Shown here: piece by piece, positions 1-9,251 of the stretch | Layout: every line of letters starts with the position of its first letter | Position numbering within the stretch: the first letter of the stretch is position 1 | From: Chrysophaeum taylorii | Lineage: Eukaryota > Sar > Pelagophyceae > Pelagomonadales > Pelagomonadaceae | DNA: 64,000 bases | Reading direction: 5' to 3' | Assembly (NCBI GenBank): GCA_029834535.1 | Contig: JAQMWT010000381.1 | Span: 124,001-188,000 of the forward strand | Notes under the pieces: generated by a model | What the model was told of the DNA's origin: nothing | Database searches by the model: none | The model's input: only the letters and a program-made list of their open reading frames with translations | Position numbers and translations under genes: made by a program

Positions 1-756
1 GAGACGGGCGTCCTCGAGGGTGGCGTCGTCGTCCGGGGTCCGGGTGCCCAGGAGGCCGCGGCCGCGGCGAACGATGACGACGCGTTCCCGTTAGCCACCA
101 GTCCCAAAAAAAAGAGTGTCAAAGACCGAAAACCCACGGGGATCCCGTGGCAGGTCAAGCGCCAAGTGGCACATGCCCTCGACCAGCACAATGCCACCGT
201 CAAAATTCAGGGACAAATGCGACGAGCGGAAGCGAAGCGACGCGTCTGCGCGAAGAAACAAAATCGCGCAACCGTCAAAGTCCAATCACAGATCCGACGA
301 CGGCTGTCTGAAACTCGAACAGCAGAGATCAGAGTGGCGAGACACCACGAGGCAGCGGCGGCAACCAAAATTCAGACCCAGGCCAGACGACGACGGGACA
401 GCGCGGCCACCATGATCTCCCGACGCGCACGCTTCGCACAACAACGTACTGAGGCGGCGACCAAAATTCAGACACAGATGAGACGGCGACGGGACAGCGC
501 AATCGCCACCTCTCGGCGCGCACATTTTGCAGAGCGGTTCGAGACTAACGACTACGAGGACCACGAGTTCGTCGAGCAACGCGACGCCGCGTACGACCGA
601 GATGCGATGGTCTTGGGGAGCGACGACGACGACGACGACGATTATGAAGACGACGATGAGGATTCCGAAGGCTATGATGACGACTTTGATGACCCCGATT
701 CACCGACGAAGAAGAAGTTTTCTTCTGAGAAGCAGGGTCGTTCGCCAAGCCGATGA
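1..756 (+). CDS. IQ-motif protein, 3' end only (partial)
   Basis: The reading frame is already open at base 1 and runs to a TGA at 754-756, so the 5' end lies outside the window. The visible product has about 251 residues. Its middle holds at least four copies of an A-T-K-I-Q-x-Q-x-R-R-R unit, the degenerate IQ motif that binds calmodulin or myosin light chains in other proteins. The C-terminal third is a highly acidic Asp/Glu run followed by a basic, Ser-rich tail. The repeat register (KIQGQMRR, KVQSQIRR, KIQTQARR, KIQTQMRR) supports the frame. No catalytic domain is visible in this part, so the protein could be a myosin-like, kinesin-like or scaffold protein. Confidence 0.6.
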   Translation, partial: ETGVLEGGVVVRGPGAQEAAAAANDDDAFPLATSPKKKSVKDRKPTGIPWQVKRQVAHALDQHNATVKIQGQMRRAEAKRRVCAKKQNRATVKVQSQIRRRLSETRTAEIRVARHHEAAAATKIQTQARRRRDSAATMISRRARFAQQRTEAATKIQTQMRRRRDSAIATSRRAHFAERFETNDYEDHEFVEQRDAAYDRDAMVLGSDDDDDDDYEDDDEDSEGYDDDFDDPDSPTKKKFSSEKQGRSPSR

Positions 757-822
757 TGATGATGGTGATGTCCTCGGCAGACGCAGACCCCCCCCTTCCT
801 ACAGAAGAACAAGCGCTCTCCA

Positions 823-1284
823 CTATACACTAGTGTCCCCATTATCATAATATAACACTCTCACCGAGTGAGTACTCATCAATAAGAGAAACCACCAGCA
901 TGTGACCACTAAGGTAAACGCGCGGGTGCACGGCGCGACCGTCGATGCCGCGTCGCACTCCGCGAGGTCCCTCCTCAACCTGTCTGGAATCCATTCATCC
1001 AGGTAGCTCGCATCGGCGTCGCAGATGTAGTCGTTGTTGTCGTTTTCGCACTTTTTTATGCAGTCGTCGACGTCAGCTACACCTTGGTCGTCGTTGTTGT
1101 TGCAACAGCAATAACACGCCGATGTCGACGTGCTACAGTCAGTGCCGCCTTCAAGCTCATGAACGCAGCATACGCAATGGTCGTCCACCGACGTCGGTTT
1201 GATTGTGGGGACCATCGTGGGGCTTTGGCCATGGAGGACAAAGAAGTGCATTATTACCAACATCGAGACCAGGTGGATCGACAT
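823..1284 (-). CDS. Small cysteine-rich protein with signal peptide and C-terminal hydrophobic segment
   Basis: An ATG-initiated frame of 153 residues. The N-terminus (MSIHLVSMLVIMHFFVLHG) looks like a signal peptide. The mature part has many cysteines (CVCC, CYCCC and single Cys) and acidic residues. Near the C-terminus a hydrophobic stretch (AFTLVVTCWWFLLLM) could be a membrane anchor. It lies tail to tail with the IQ-motif gene, 66 bp apart. I do not recognise a family. It could be a small secreted or membrane protein. A chance frame is possible, because the overlapping plus strand is also open in places. Confidence 0.45.
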   Translation of the reverse strand: MSIHLVSMLVIMHFFVLHGQSPTMVPTIKPTSVDDHCVCCVHELEGGTDCSTSTSACYCCCNNNDDQGVADVDDCIKKCENDNNDYICDADASYLDEWIPDRLRRDLAECDAASTVAPCTRAFTLVVTCWWFLLLMSTHSVRVLYYDNGDTSV

Positions 1285-1357
1285 TATTTATTATTGTTGT
1301 TGTGAACGAAACCGCCAAAAACGCCGTTACCGTGCTAGGGTTCGTGTTGGGCGCATA

Positions 1358-2167
1358 ATGCCGCCGCCGCCGTCGTCGTCGTCGTTGTCCTTGGGGGGCA
1401 CCCCACCACCCCCTGTGCAGGCCGCAGTCCGCGAGGTGCCGGAGGAGCTAATAGCCGCGGGGTTCTCGATTCGCAACGATTTCGTGACGAGGGACGAGGA
1501 GGCCCTCCTCCTCCGCGAGATCGACTCGAGGCCGTGGGACAAGACGTTGTCGCGGCGCACGCAGCACTACGGATGGCGTTTCGACTATAGGACCAAGTCG
1601 TGCGTGCCGGCCGAGGCCCCGATCCCGGCCGCTTTTGGGGCCGTCCTGAAGCGGCCGTTGCCCGAGATTCCGTGGCAGGGTCTGGGGCGCGCGCAGTGCA
1701 CGGTAAACGAATACGAGCCGGGACAAGGGATCGCGCCGCACGTCGACACGCACGGGGCGTTTGACGACGGCATCGTCGCGCTCTCGTTGGGATCGGGGAC
1801 GGCGCTGCGCGTCAAGCCGTTTCCTGCCGGTCCCAACGACGCGACGCACTGCTTGTGGCTAGAAAGACGGTCGCTCGTGACGTACGTTGGCGCCGCGCGC
1901 TACGCGTTCACGCACGGCATCGTCTCGAGGAAGGGCGACCTCGTCGACGGCATCTGGCGCCGGCGCGAACGACGCGTCTCGCTCACCTTCCGTCATATTC
2001 CTTCTGCTGGCGACGGCGACGGTCGTTTTTTGTTTCGTCGTTGCCGGTGCGACTATCCGCGGTCGTGCGACGCGCGTCCCGGAGGACCGCCCAGACTGCT
2101 TCCCACGCGGCTCCCCGACGACGACGACGACGATTATAGAAAATCTAGGATCGCGGAAAGAACTTGA
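1358..2167 (+). CDS. ALKBH8: ALKBH8-type 2-oxoglutarate/Fe(II) dioxygenase, AlkB domain only
   Basis: The protein has 269 residues from the first in-frame ATG. The core shows the AlkB fold signature: NEYEPGQGIAPHVDTH with the iron-binding HxD, a second His in FTHGIVSRK, and the Arg-rich RRVSLTFR that binds 2-oxoglutarate. The EPGQGI..H.DTH..F.D.I..LSLGS pattern matches the ALKBH8 branch, which hydroxylates the wobble uridine side chain (mcm5U) of tRNA. Further support is the cysteine motif CRCDYPRSCD after the core, which resembles the zinc-binding CNCSYPLVCD region of animal ALKBH8. The methyltransferase (TRM9-like) domain that follows in animals is absent. The protein ends in an acidic Asp run. 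Its last 23 bases overlap the 3' end of VPS25 on the other strand. Confidence 0.85.
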   Translation: MPPPPSSSSLSLGGTPPPPVQAAVREVPEELIAAGFSIRNDFVTRDEEALLLREIDSRPWDKTLSRRTQHYGWRFDYRTKSCVPAEAPIPAAFGAVLKRPLPEIPWQGLGRAQCTVNEYEPGQGIAPHVDTHGAFDDGIVALSLGSGTALRVKPFPAGPNDATHCLWLERRSLVTYVGAARYAFTHGIVSRKGDLVDGIWRRRERRVSLTFRHIPSAGDGDGRFLFRRCRCDYPRSCDARPGGPPRLLPTRLPDDDDDDYRKSRIAERT

Positions 2168-2678
2168 CGCCGTCCTCTCGAGTCGCCGTGCCCTGGAACA
2201 CCTCCGCTCGGTTATCTTGCTCGAGAAAGTCGAGGGATCTGCGGATGAGGCCGAGGTCGAGGCCGCGGCACGGGTTGTCGGGCGTGGTGGCCTTGTCGTC
2301 GTGGAGCTCGAAGATGGTGTAGACGCCGCCGAGCATGCCGGAGCGCTCGACCCACTCGTACAAACGATTCGCGAGGTCGGCCGGACGTTCAGAGAAGAGC
2401 TCGAGCTGGCCCGCACCCGTCCTCTCGGCGCGGCCGTCGGCGACGAGCGCGGCCCCCACCGCCTCGATGCCCTGCTTGGACAACCTGCGGCCGATGTCCC
2501 CGTTCTCGAAGACGGCGCACTCGTTGAGCGAAATCGTCCACTGGTTGTGCTCGGCCGCCCACGCGAGGACGATGTCCACCCACACCGCGAGCTGGTGCTG
2601 CCGGATGCTCTCCACGGGCTGCAGCGTGAACAGCGGCGGAAACCTGTGCCATTCGTCGAGCCCCCAGCTCCCGCTCAT
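2145..2678 (-). CDS. VPS25: VPS25, ESCRT-II subunit
   Basis: A 177-residue protein, matching the family length of about 176. It starts with the typical N-terminal pattern of VPS25 (W..PPLFTLQP....R..QL..W...VL.W), which forms the first winged helix and the PPxF-type contact with VPS22/VPS36. The second winged helix follows, with the sequence pattern W.ISLNE...F.N..I.R.L and a C-terminal R.LDFLEQDNRAEVFQG that contacts ESCRT-III. It acts on endosomes in multivesicular-body sorting. The gene is intronless. Its start codon is only 38 bp from that of the divergent mitochondrial carrier, and its stop lies inside the 3' end of the ALKBH8-type gene. Confidence 0.93.
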   Translation of the reverse strand: MSGSWGLDEWHRFPPLFTLQPVESIRQHQLAVWVDIVLAWAAEHNQWTISLNECAVFENGDIGRRLSKQGIEAVGAALVADGRAERTGAGQLELFSERPADLANRLYEWVERSGMLGGVYTIFELHDDKATTPDNPCRGLDLGLIRRSLDFLEQDNRAEVFQGTATREDGVKFFPRS

Positions 2679-2716
2679 GTGGCGGCGTTAGGGCCTAGGG
2701 TCACACGACATCACAT
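2679..2716. promoter_or_regulatory. Very short bidirectional promoter between VPS25 and the mitochondrial carrier
   Basis: Only 38 bp separate the two divergent ATG codons. The interval must hold, or both transcripts must start within, the core promoter elements for two housekeeping-type genes. No TATA-like box is visible. A small palindromic TAGGGCCTA lies inside. The assignment is inferred from layout only. Confidence 0.4.
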
Positions 2717-3837
2717 ATGGAGGAGGATCGACAGGCTTCGCCCCAGCGGCGCGACACGCGGGTGTCGTTCGATCCGTCGCTGTCTGGCGGCGACATGGCC
2801 GTCGACGACGACGACGACGACGACGAGGGGTTGGACGAGGTTCCGGAACTAATCCGAACGGTGCGGAAGGAGCGATGGTGGGCGACCCTCATCGCCGGCG
2901 GGGTCGCTGGTGCCGTCTCGAGGACGTGCGTCGCCCCGCTCGAGCGCATGAAAATATTGTTTCAAGTTCGAGGCCTCTCGACCAAGGACGGCGCGCCGAG
3001 ACGACACCTCGGCGTCCTCGAATCGCTCGTCAACATGTACCAGAAGGACGGGCTGTTAGGGTTCTGGAAGGGTAACGGCCTCAACTGCATCCGCGTCGTG
3101 CCGTCCTCGGCGATCCAGTTTTCCGCCTACGCCCTCTACAAGCGCCTGTTCTTCGGCGACGACGGGACGGTCCACTTGTCGTCGTGGCAGCACGTCGTCG
3201 CCGGGGGACTCGCCGGGGCGACGTCCACGACGCTTACGTATCCGTTGGACCTCATCCGCGCGAGACGCACGGTCGACTTCAAGGGTGACGTCCCGACGGG
3301 CTTGATCTCGGGCCTCGCGCACGTCTTTCGCCACGAGGGGATCGCCGGCGCCTTCCGCGGGATCGTCCCCTCCCTCTGCGGGATCGTCCCCTACATCGGC
3401 ATTGGTGCGTTTTTGTTGTTGCCGTATGATCGCGTGTGGCAGACTTTGCTGTCTACGACCTCTTGAAGCGATCGTGCCGCCATCGCGCGTGGGGCCTCGA
3501 TCCCGCGAACCCGCACGACCTACGACCGCAAACCAAGGTCCTCTGCGGCGCGGTCGCCGGCGTCTGCGGCATGACCGTGGCATTTCCCTTCGACACGGCG
3601 CGCCGCAACCTCCAAGTAGCCACGCTCAAGGTCCGCGGCGAGGGGTACCCGACCAACATGCTCCAGATCATGGGGAGCATCGTCCGAGAGGGCGGCGTCT
3701 TGGCGCTCTACCGCGGCCTCGTCCCGAACTATCTTAAAGCCGGGCCCTCCGTCGGCATATCGTTCGCCACCTTCGAGTATGTCAAGGCGCGCCTCGACGA
3801 CCTCGCTGCCGACCCTCAAGGTGCCCAGCGACGCTGA
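2717..3837 (+). CDS. Mitochondrial carrier family protein (SLC25), two exons
   Basis: Predicted join of 2717-3404 and 3443-3837, giving 360 residues. The 38-bp intron begins GTGCGT and ends TGGCAG. Removing it restores PYIGIDFAVYDLLK, the usual sequence at the end of the second carrier repeat. Three repeats are visible, each with a Px[DE]xx[KR]-type signature: APLERMK, YPLDLIRAR and FPFDTARR. Each is followed by a G.....R/KG block such as GFWKGNGLNCIR. The protein sits in the inner mitochondrial membrane. The pattern resembles the ATP-Mg/Pi and CoA carrier branch (SLC25A24/A42), but the substrate cannot be fixed from sequence. The acidic N-terminal extension has no EF-hand. Spliced and unspliced frames are both open around the intron, but only the spliced one keeps the third repeat in register. 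Confidence 0.9.
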
Positions 3838-4637
3838 TCCGGGCGGCGGGGTATGTTGTAACTTGATTCTTATGTATTATCAACGCCTCCCCCTAGGAAG
3901 GGTCCTTGGGAGCGCCGCCGCAACACACAACAGCCATGAGATGATCTCACCGGCGCAGCAGCAGCTCCAGCAGCGGAATTCGTTCGATGACGGATTGGAC
4001 GACGACATTCGAGGGCCAAGAGAAGTTCTTCCGGCTCTGTATGTATATATCGGGCGTGAAGGCGATGCGCATAACCCCGTCTACGTCCCGGCTAATAATT
4101 TTGTTAACTCGTGTGCAATAATAATAAATAAATCAGAGCTCCATATGGTGGCGGCGAGATGCCGCTTGGAGCAAGGTCTCGCGACTCACTCCACAACAAT
4201 GTGACAGTAGTAGTATCTCGATGCGCACTGCCCAGCGGTGGTGCAAAAAACCTTCGGGCGGTAAATCGGCCGCCGCAAACTCGAGAAAAGAAAAGTGTCC
4301 GTCATCCTCCGTTCCACCACGAATGCTCGTTGCGGGCGAAACCTGTACCGATCCGCTGCCCCTAAAAGCGTCTATACGACGGCGGCGAAATTGATAATAA
4401 TAATAATAATAATAATAATGAAGGTGAGTTTTTGTCGGGCGAGGGGCACGCCAGGGGCACGCCTCGGGCACTCTGGGCGGCGTCCGTCGTCGAAAGCCGG
4501 GGGGCTTGGTGGTGTACGCGTCGTCCGATTCTTAAGAAGGGCAGAGGATTCTATGGTTCTTAAAGATTATTAGGGTAATCATTACAAAAAGTATCAAAGT
4601 ACAGCGTTCTGACGACGACAGTCCGAAGCTAGAGTTG
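3838..4637. other. Intergenic, no supported gene
   Basis: About 800 bp. It contains an (ATA)n microsatellite at 4394-4419 and AT-rich patches near 4040-4140. Open frames on both strands here lack family signals and consist of microsatellite translation or compositionally biased sequence. No RNA gene was recognised by eye. Confidence 0.6.
4394..4419. repeat. (ATA)n microsatellite
   Basis: An uninterrupted ATA trinucleotide run of about eight to nine units, directly before a short ATG. It is intergenic. Confidence 0.9.
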
Positions 4638-6488
4638 ATGTTGTCGTTGTTGTTAGGCGTAGTGTGCGGCGGCGAGAAGCGGTGGCCCCTCGCCGTGGTG
4701 CGACGGGCCCGGAGCAACAACTTTAACAACAAGACCAAGAGCGTGGTGTCGGGGAGGGGGACTCGGTTCGAGAAATCGAAGCTGGTGGCGCAAGCCCCCG
4801 CGGACACGCGGTTCGGGCGTGCCGTGGCGACGACGGGGTCGGTGGCCATCGTTGGCGGCGAGTCGTTGGTGTGGGTGTTCCGACTCGACGACGGAAGCCT
4901 CTTGTCGACGCTGTCGGCGTGCGACTCGAGCGAGCGTTTTGGGTCGAGTCTGGCGGCGTCGGGCGGGGTGGTGATGGTCGGGGCACCCGGGCCGCGGTCG
5001 GGCGCCGTCCACGTGTTTCAGAGCGACCATTATGAGACCGCATGGACACACGTGGTGGAGATGACGGCCCAAGTCGAGCGGTTCGGATGTGCCGTCGGCT
5101 TGTCGGGAGGGCTCGCGGCGGTGGGTGCGAGCTCGAGCGTCTTTCTGTTTCGCGGCGGGGGCCGGAGGTGGGCGCACGTTGCCACGCTCAAGGCCCCCGA
5201 CGGCCGGGGAACCGACCGGTTCGGGCGCGCCGTGGCCGTCTCGGGCGCGCTCGTAGTCGTCGGCGCGCCGGGCGCCGACTCGGACGAGGGTACCGCGTAC
5301 GTCTTTCGCGCGGGCGACGAGGTGACGCAGGTCGCCAAGCTCAAAGCGCGCGACGGCGCGCCGGGGGACGCGTTCGGGTGTTCGGTCGCGGTCTCGGGCG
5401 AGCTCGTGGTCGCGGGCGCGGCGGGCAAGGACGACGGACCGCGAAGAGACGTCGGCGCGGCGTACGCGTTCAGGACGAGCGACTCGAAACTGGTTGCCAA
5501 GATCGGACCGAGCGACGGCGCGCCCGAGGACTTCTTTGGGATCCAAGTCGCCGTCGATGGCCGCGTTGTGATCGCGGGCGCCTACTGGCGCGACGACGCC
5601 GGCTGGGACTCTGGCGCGGCCTACGCGTTCGACGTCCGAGACGACGGCTGGCGCCAACTCGCCAAGTTGGCCGCGAGCGACGCGGCCGCCCACGACCTCT
5701 TCGGATCCTCGGTGGCGATTTCCGCGGGATCGGTGGTGGTTGGGGCCCCCTGCGACGACGGCACGAGGCCGGGTAGCGCGTACGCGTTTCGCGCGCCCGA
5801 CGGCGACGCGTTTCCCGCGAACGACTACGGGACGTCCCGCGCGCGCTGGACAAGAGACCGAATCGACGCGGCCCTCGAGACATTGGGCATAGCGCGCCTC
5901 TGCGACGACTTCGAGAGATTTTCTGACCGCCACAGACCTCGACTCCTCGCGTGCCTCCGTTTGCTCTGCCGCGTTGCCGCGCTCTGGCTGAGCCACGAGA
6001 CGCTCCGCTTGTTTTGCGCCGCCGACCTCCCCGTCCTCGCCGTCGTTTCCGCGCAGCTCCTGGTGCTCCTGAGTCCGGTACTCTTTTGCGCCCTGGCGGC
6101 CGCCGCTAGTGTTTCGCTTTTTGCCGTACCCTCGTGGCGTCGCGCGAGCGTCCTCCTCCTCGCCGACTCCGTCCTCTCCGAGAGCCGATGGGCGCTCGTC
6201 GGATACAGGCGCTGGGATGCCCCCAAAAAAACATTCCTCGATCTCGCCTCCTTGCTTCTCTTCGGGTGCGTCGCCGCGCCACTCGCGTGCGCCTACGTCC
6301 TCGCGCTCTGCGCGAAGCTTCTCCGCGCGGCGCGTCCTCGCGTCTGTTTTCTGGACGTGGACCGCGACGATGCCAGAGTGATCTTTGACCGTTGCGTGTT
6401 GCCCCCCGTCAAAAGACGCGCACCCGACGTCGCCGACCTCCTCGACTACACCCTCCAAGACCGGGCGCTCCTTCTCGTCGTGCCGTGA
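4638..6488 (+). CDS. FG-GAP seven-bladed propeller membrane protein
   Basis: A 616-residue protein from the first ATG. A short signal peptide (MLSLLLGVVCGG) leads into about 350 residues of FG-GAP repeats. I count seven blades by the recurring FGxxVAxxGxxxxVGAP motif, for example RFGRAVAVSGALVVVGAP and FFGIQVAVDGRVVIAGAY, each followed by a G.AYVF/AFR strand. Seven is the number that closes an integrin-alpha-like propeller. The C-terminal third is hydrophobic, with several likely membrane spans around residues 430-570. The propeller would face the lumen or outside, probably for adhesion or ligand binding. There is no integrin stalk or known enzyme domain. Confidence 0.8.
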   Translation: MLSLLLGVVCGGEKRWPLAVVRRARSNNFNNKTKSVVSGRGTRFEKSKLVAQAPADTRFGRAVATTGSVAIVGGESLVWVFRLDDGSLLSTLSACDSSERFGSSLAASGGVVMVGAPGPRSGAVHVFQSDHYETAWTHVVEMTAQVERFGCAVGLSGGLAAVGASSSVFLFRGGGRRWAHVATLKAPDGRGTDRFGRAVAVSGALVVVGAPGADSDEGTAYVFRAGDEVTQVAKLKARDGAPGDAFGCSVAVSGELVVAGAAGKDDGPRRDVGAAYAFRTSDSKLVAKIGPSDGAPEDFFGIQVAVDGRVVIAGAYWRDDAGWDSGAAYAFDVRDDGWRQLAKLAASDAAAHDLFGSSVAISAGSVVVGAPCDDGTRPGSAYAFRAPDGDAFPANDYGTSRARWTRDRIDAALETLGIARLCDDFERFSDRHRPRLLACLRLLCRVAALWLSHETLRLFCAADLPVLAVVSAQLLVLLSPVLFCALAAAASVSLFAVPSWRRASVLLLADSVLSESRWALVGYRRWDAPKKTFLDLASLLLFGCVAAPLACAYVLALCAKLLRAARPRVCFLDVDRDDARVIFDRCVLPPVKRRAPDVADLLDYTLQDRALLLVVP

Positions 6489-7515
6489 TCGACAATAATC
6501 TTCTTTCTTTTTTTTTGCGCGGTAGATGTCCACAACAAATATCAGGTCAGATCAGACGACGACGACGACCAACGAGGCGCCGCGGGTGGGATGATCGCAA
6601 AAGGGAGGACGGGCCCCATGTGGCGCGGTCCCCCGACCCCGACTCCGTAGGGGGGCGCAGATCGAAGACTTTGATGATAATCGCGTGCTGGAGGGAGGGT
6701 CCTCTCGCGAACTGCGCCTCCTACCTAGGGTTCCACCGACGCTTGGTTCTCATCTCGCATGTTGAAGATCACCACGTAGGCGGTAAGCTCGCTCTTCAGC
6801 CGCCGCCGCCCGCCGCTTAAATTACTCCGCTTTCTGTTCTTCTCCGTTTTTTTTTTTCTGGTGGTTGCGGCAAAGCTGCGGTAGCGTTTGTTGTTCGTTT
6901 CGACCGCGGGCGATAATATATATATATCACGAGGAACTGGTGCGAAACAAACTTGTCTACGAACTGCTGCTGGTTCTCCTTTGCGGTCTTCGTAATCTTC
7001 GATCATTGGCCGAGGGAAAATGTCTCAGAGGTGCCTGGCACCGACCGACCTCTCCCTCGAGCATGTTTCCCTCCTCCTTGAAGGCGCGGCTTCATATTCA
7101 ATATTCCAGGTCCTGGAGGGAGGATCTCGGGCTTCCGAGCCTTGCTCTCATAGCCGCCGGCCATGATGGCGGTCCGGAGCAGGAGACTGCCGGCTAGGAC
7201 AGCCATATGACCAATTCATCTTTGCAGTCGAATACGACCTGCGACTGCGCGCGCACATCATGACCCTAATCCAGTTTGCCGTCGTCAAACCACCTGCGGG
7301 GTGCTGTGGGGTGACTTCTCCACCCCTACCTAATTAAGAATGCTTGAAGGCGCAGGCATTCTCTTGGGTCGTTAAGTATCTAACTGCGCTATATTATATT
7401 ACCATAAATATAATATCGTTTTTTTTTCCGTTTTATGTTGATATTATATAGAAGCCATTTTTAAACAAAAAACGCCTCCTATACAAAATTAGACAACAAC
7501 AGCCAACAGCCGACT
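6489..7515. other. Intergenic, AT-rich in its distal half
   Basis: About 1 kb between the FG-GAP gene and a transposase remnant. The last 150 bases are very AT-rich (around 7380-7450, many TATAATAT words). One short minus-strand frame (7003-7206) may be a small gene and is listed separately. No tRNA or other structural RNA was recognised by eye. Confidence 0.5.
7003..7206 (-). CDS. Possible small protein, 67 residues
   Basis: An ATG-initiated frame with a hydrophobic, basic N-terminus (MAVLAGSLLLRTAIMAGGYE), which would suit an organelle-targeting or membrane segment. A Pro/Gly-rich and then Arg/Gly-rich remainder follows. No family is recognised. A second open frame continues on the same strand downstream (6725-7006), so an unrecognised intron could join the two. 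The call rests only on reading-frame character and is weak. Confidence 0.25.
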   Translation of the reverse strand: MAVLAGSLLLRTAIMAGGYESKARKPEILPPGPGILNMKPRLQGGGKHARGRGRSVPGTSETFSLGQ

Positions 7516-8712
7516 TTAGATCTCGGAAATGCTCTCGTCGTCGAGCACTGCGGCGACGAAGGAGGCGTCATCGGCGACTGCGGCTGGATCTTCGTAGTCG
7601 GAGCGCCCGGCCTCGAGAGGGGACTGGTCCTCGTCGTGGCAGTTGCTCAGCGTCTGCATGAGGAAGTCGCCGAGCTCCTCAGTGCACTTGTTGAGGAGGC
7701 GGAGGTTGACGTAGGTAAAGAGAAGGCGATGGACGGTGAGGGTGTAGAGGCGGCTGCGCGTCTTGGTGTGAATGAGCTTGTGGGTCTTGCAGATTCGCTC
7801 GACATCGGCAGACTGGACAGCCATCTCGTCGATGCGTTTGGCGATGGGGGTGATCTTTGGGAATTGCTTGATACCGGTGAGTCGCCAGTCGTCGGCGACG
7901 GACATCATCCGCGACTGCTTGAAGATATCGCTCTCGGTGGACGTTTTCTTGAATCGCATGTCGGCGGGCGGTTTGATGAGGGACTGCTTGCGTTCGATGA
8001 ACGCGCCCCACTGGCCCCGGCGGAGAGCGATCTGCTTGAGCTCAGTGAAGGCCACCTCGCGGCGATCAGTAGAGTCTGGGTAGAACCGCTCGATTATCTT
8101 GATGCCGTGGTCTTTCTTCCCAGTCTGTCACGTTAAAAAGCTCATCATACGTCGGCGTTGTGAACGGGTCTACCAGCCAGGCGAAGATATGCAGCGAGTC
8201 CAGCAGACCAACCTGCCGCGATGGAGAACGGGAGAGCGCATCCGACAACGAACTTGGTGATCGTCGCGGTGATGCGCTGTGCACGCGCGTCGCCACAACG
8301 GTCAAAGCAGCCAGTGTGTTACCCGGGCCTGCTTACTCTTACTGCTCGCGGCTGGCTCGGACTCGGCTGTTCGCTTAGAGGGGATCGATTCAGACATGGC
8401 GCACGTCACCAGTTCCGTGGCTCGGTTCTCCATAGTGCTCGAAAAGACCCGCGTCCTCGTCGTATTGGTGGACTTGGCGACGGCGATTTTGACCTCATCA
8501 GTAGTAAACTCGCACCCAACAATATGAGGGATCCGCCCAGTACGACGCCGTCCATGTCTGCGTCTCCTTCGAATAGGTGCAGCCATGCGCCGCACAAGAA
8601 TTCGTCGTTTGATTCTCGGAATTAGTAGGTCCCTTGACGACGTAGTCCGCGACGATGCTCTTTTTGCGACCAACCTTCGTCGACGCAGCCGCCTCTCAAA
8701 AGTACTGGACAA
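7516..8712 (-). mobile_element. hAT-type transposase remnant, frameshifted
   Basis: The frame at 7516-8055 carries the C-terminal part of a hAT transposase: a W......FP.I..IAKRI stretch, then SADVERICKTHKLIHTKTRSRL and VHRLLFTYVNLRLL, the usual hAT dimerisation segment. Upstream, in two other frames, are ITKFVVGCALPFSIA, LDSLHIFAWLVDPF..PTYDELFNVTDW and KKDHGIKIIERFYPD, which fit the middle of such transposases in the right order. At least two frame changes (near 8120 and 8210) break the reading frame, so the copy is dead. Further upstream a short Cys/His segment (CAAHGC, around 8570-8600) may be the eroded BED zinc finger. Terminal inverted repeats were not identified. Confidence 0.75.
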
Positions 8713-9251
8713 CCTAGTACTGACGCTCTGAGAGGGTTTCGAAGCGAAAATTGAAAAAATACAAACGAAACGATATAATATTAAAATAATACCGGTATAA
8801 AACGAAATTATACTATGGCCCGTTATAAAAAAAAAACGTTTTAAGCTGTTCAATAGTCGTAAGACGACGGGTTCTTCGGATGCCGGTTGGCAGCCGGAAC
8901 GTTCGCAGTGGGACGGGGTATGGCCGGGGGGCGAAGACGCAAGGTTATCGACGAGTTGGTTGTCAGTCACATCGCGGTCTCCTCGTCGCATGGCGACAAG
9001 CTTGATGATCACTCTCCGCCGACCCACCTTTCGGCGCCCCTCGTCTACAGGCCCGTGATTCCGGACTGGCTCCTGTCGGTCCGGCCTGGCTCCCATGCTC
9101 GGGAGAGGTCTGAAGTTAGTTAGTTAGTTCTTCGGATGAGAACTTTTATTATTATTACTTTGTTTGGGATCTGGGAGTCCCAAGATCCGTCAGGTTGAAA
9201 CCGGAACGCGCGCGTGTCTGACCTTATTATTAGTGTTGTGGGAAAAGTTCG
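8713..9251. other. Intergenic between the hAT remnant and the vWA gene
   Basis: Contains an AT-rich tract at about 8750-8850 and a short TTAG direct repeat at 9116-9127. An open minus-strand frame crosses it but has no recognisable domain. It may be the 5' part of the dead transposon. Confidence 0.4.

Noticed and set aside
4653-6533. Long minus-strand frame antisense to the FG-GAP gene
   Set aside because: Its translation is a high-GC shadow (Arg/Gly/Ala/Val-rich) with no domain, while the plus strand shows seven ordered repeats.
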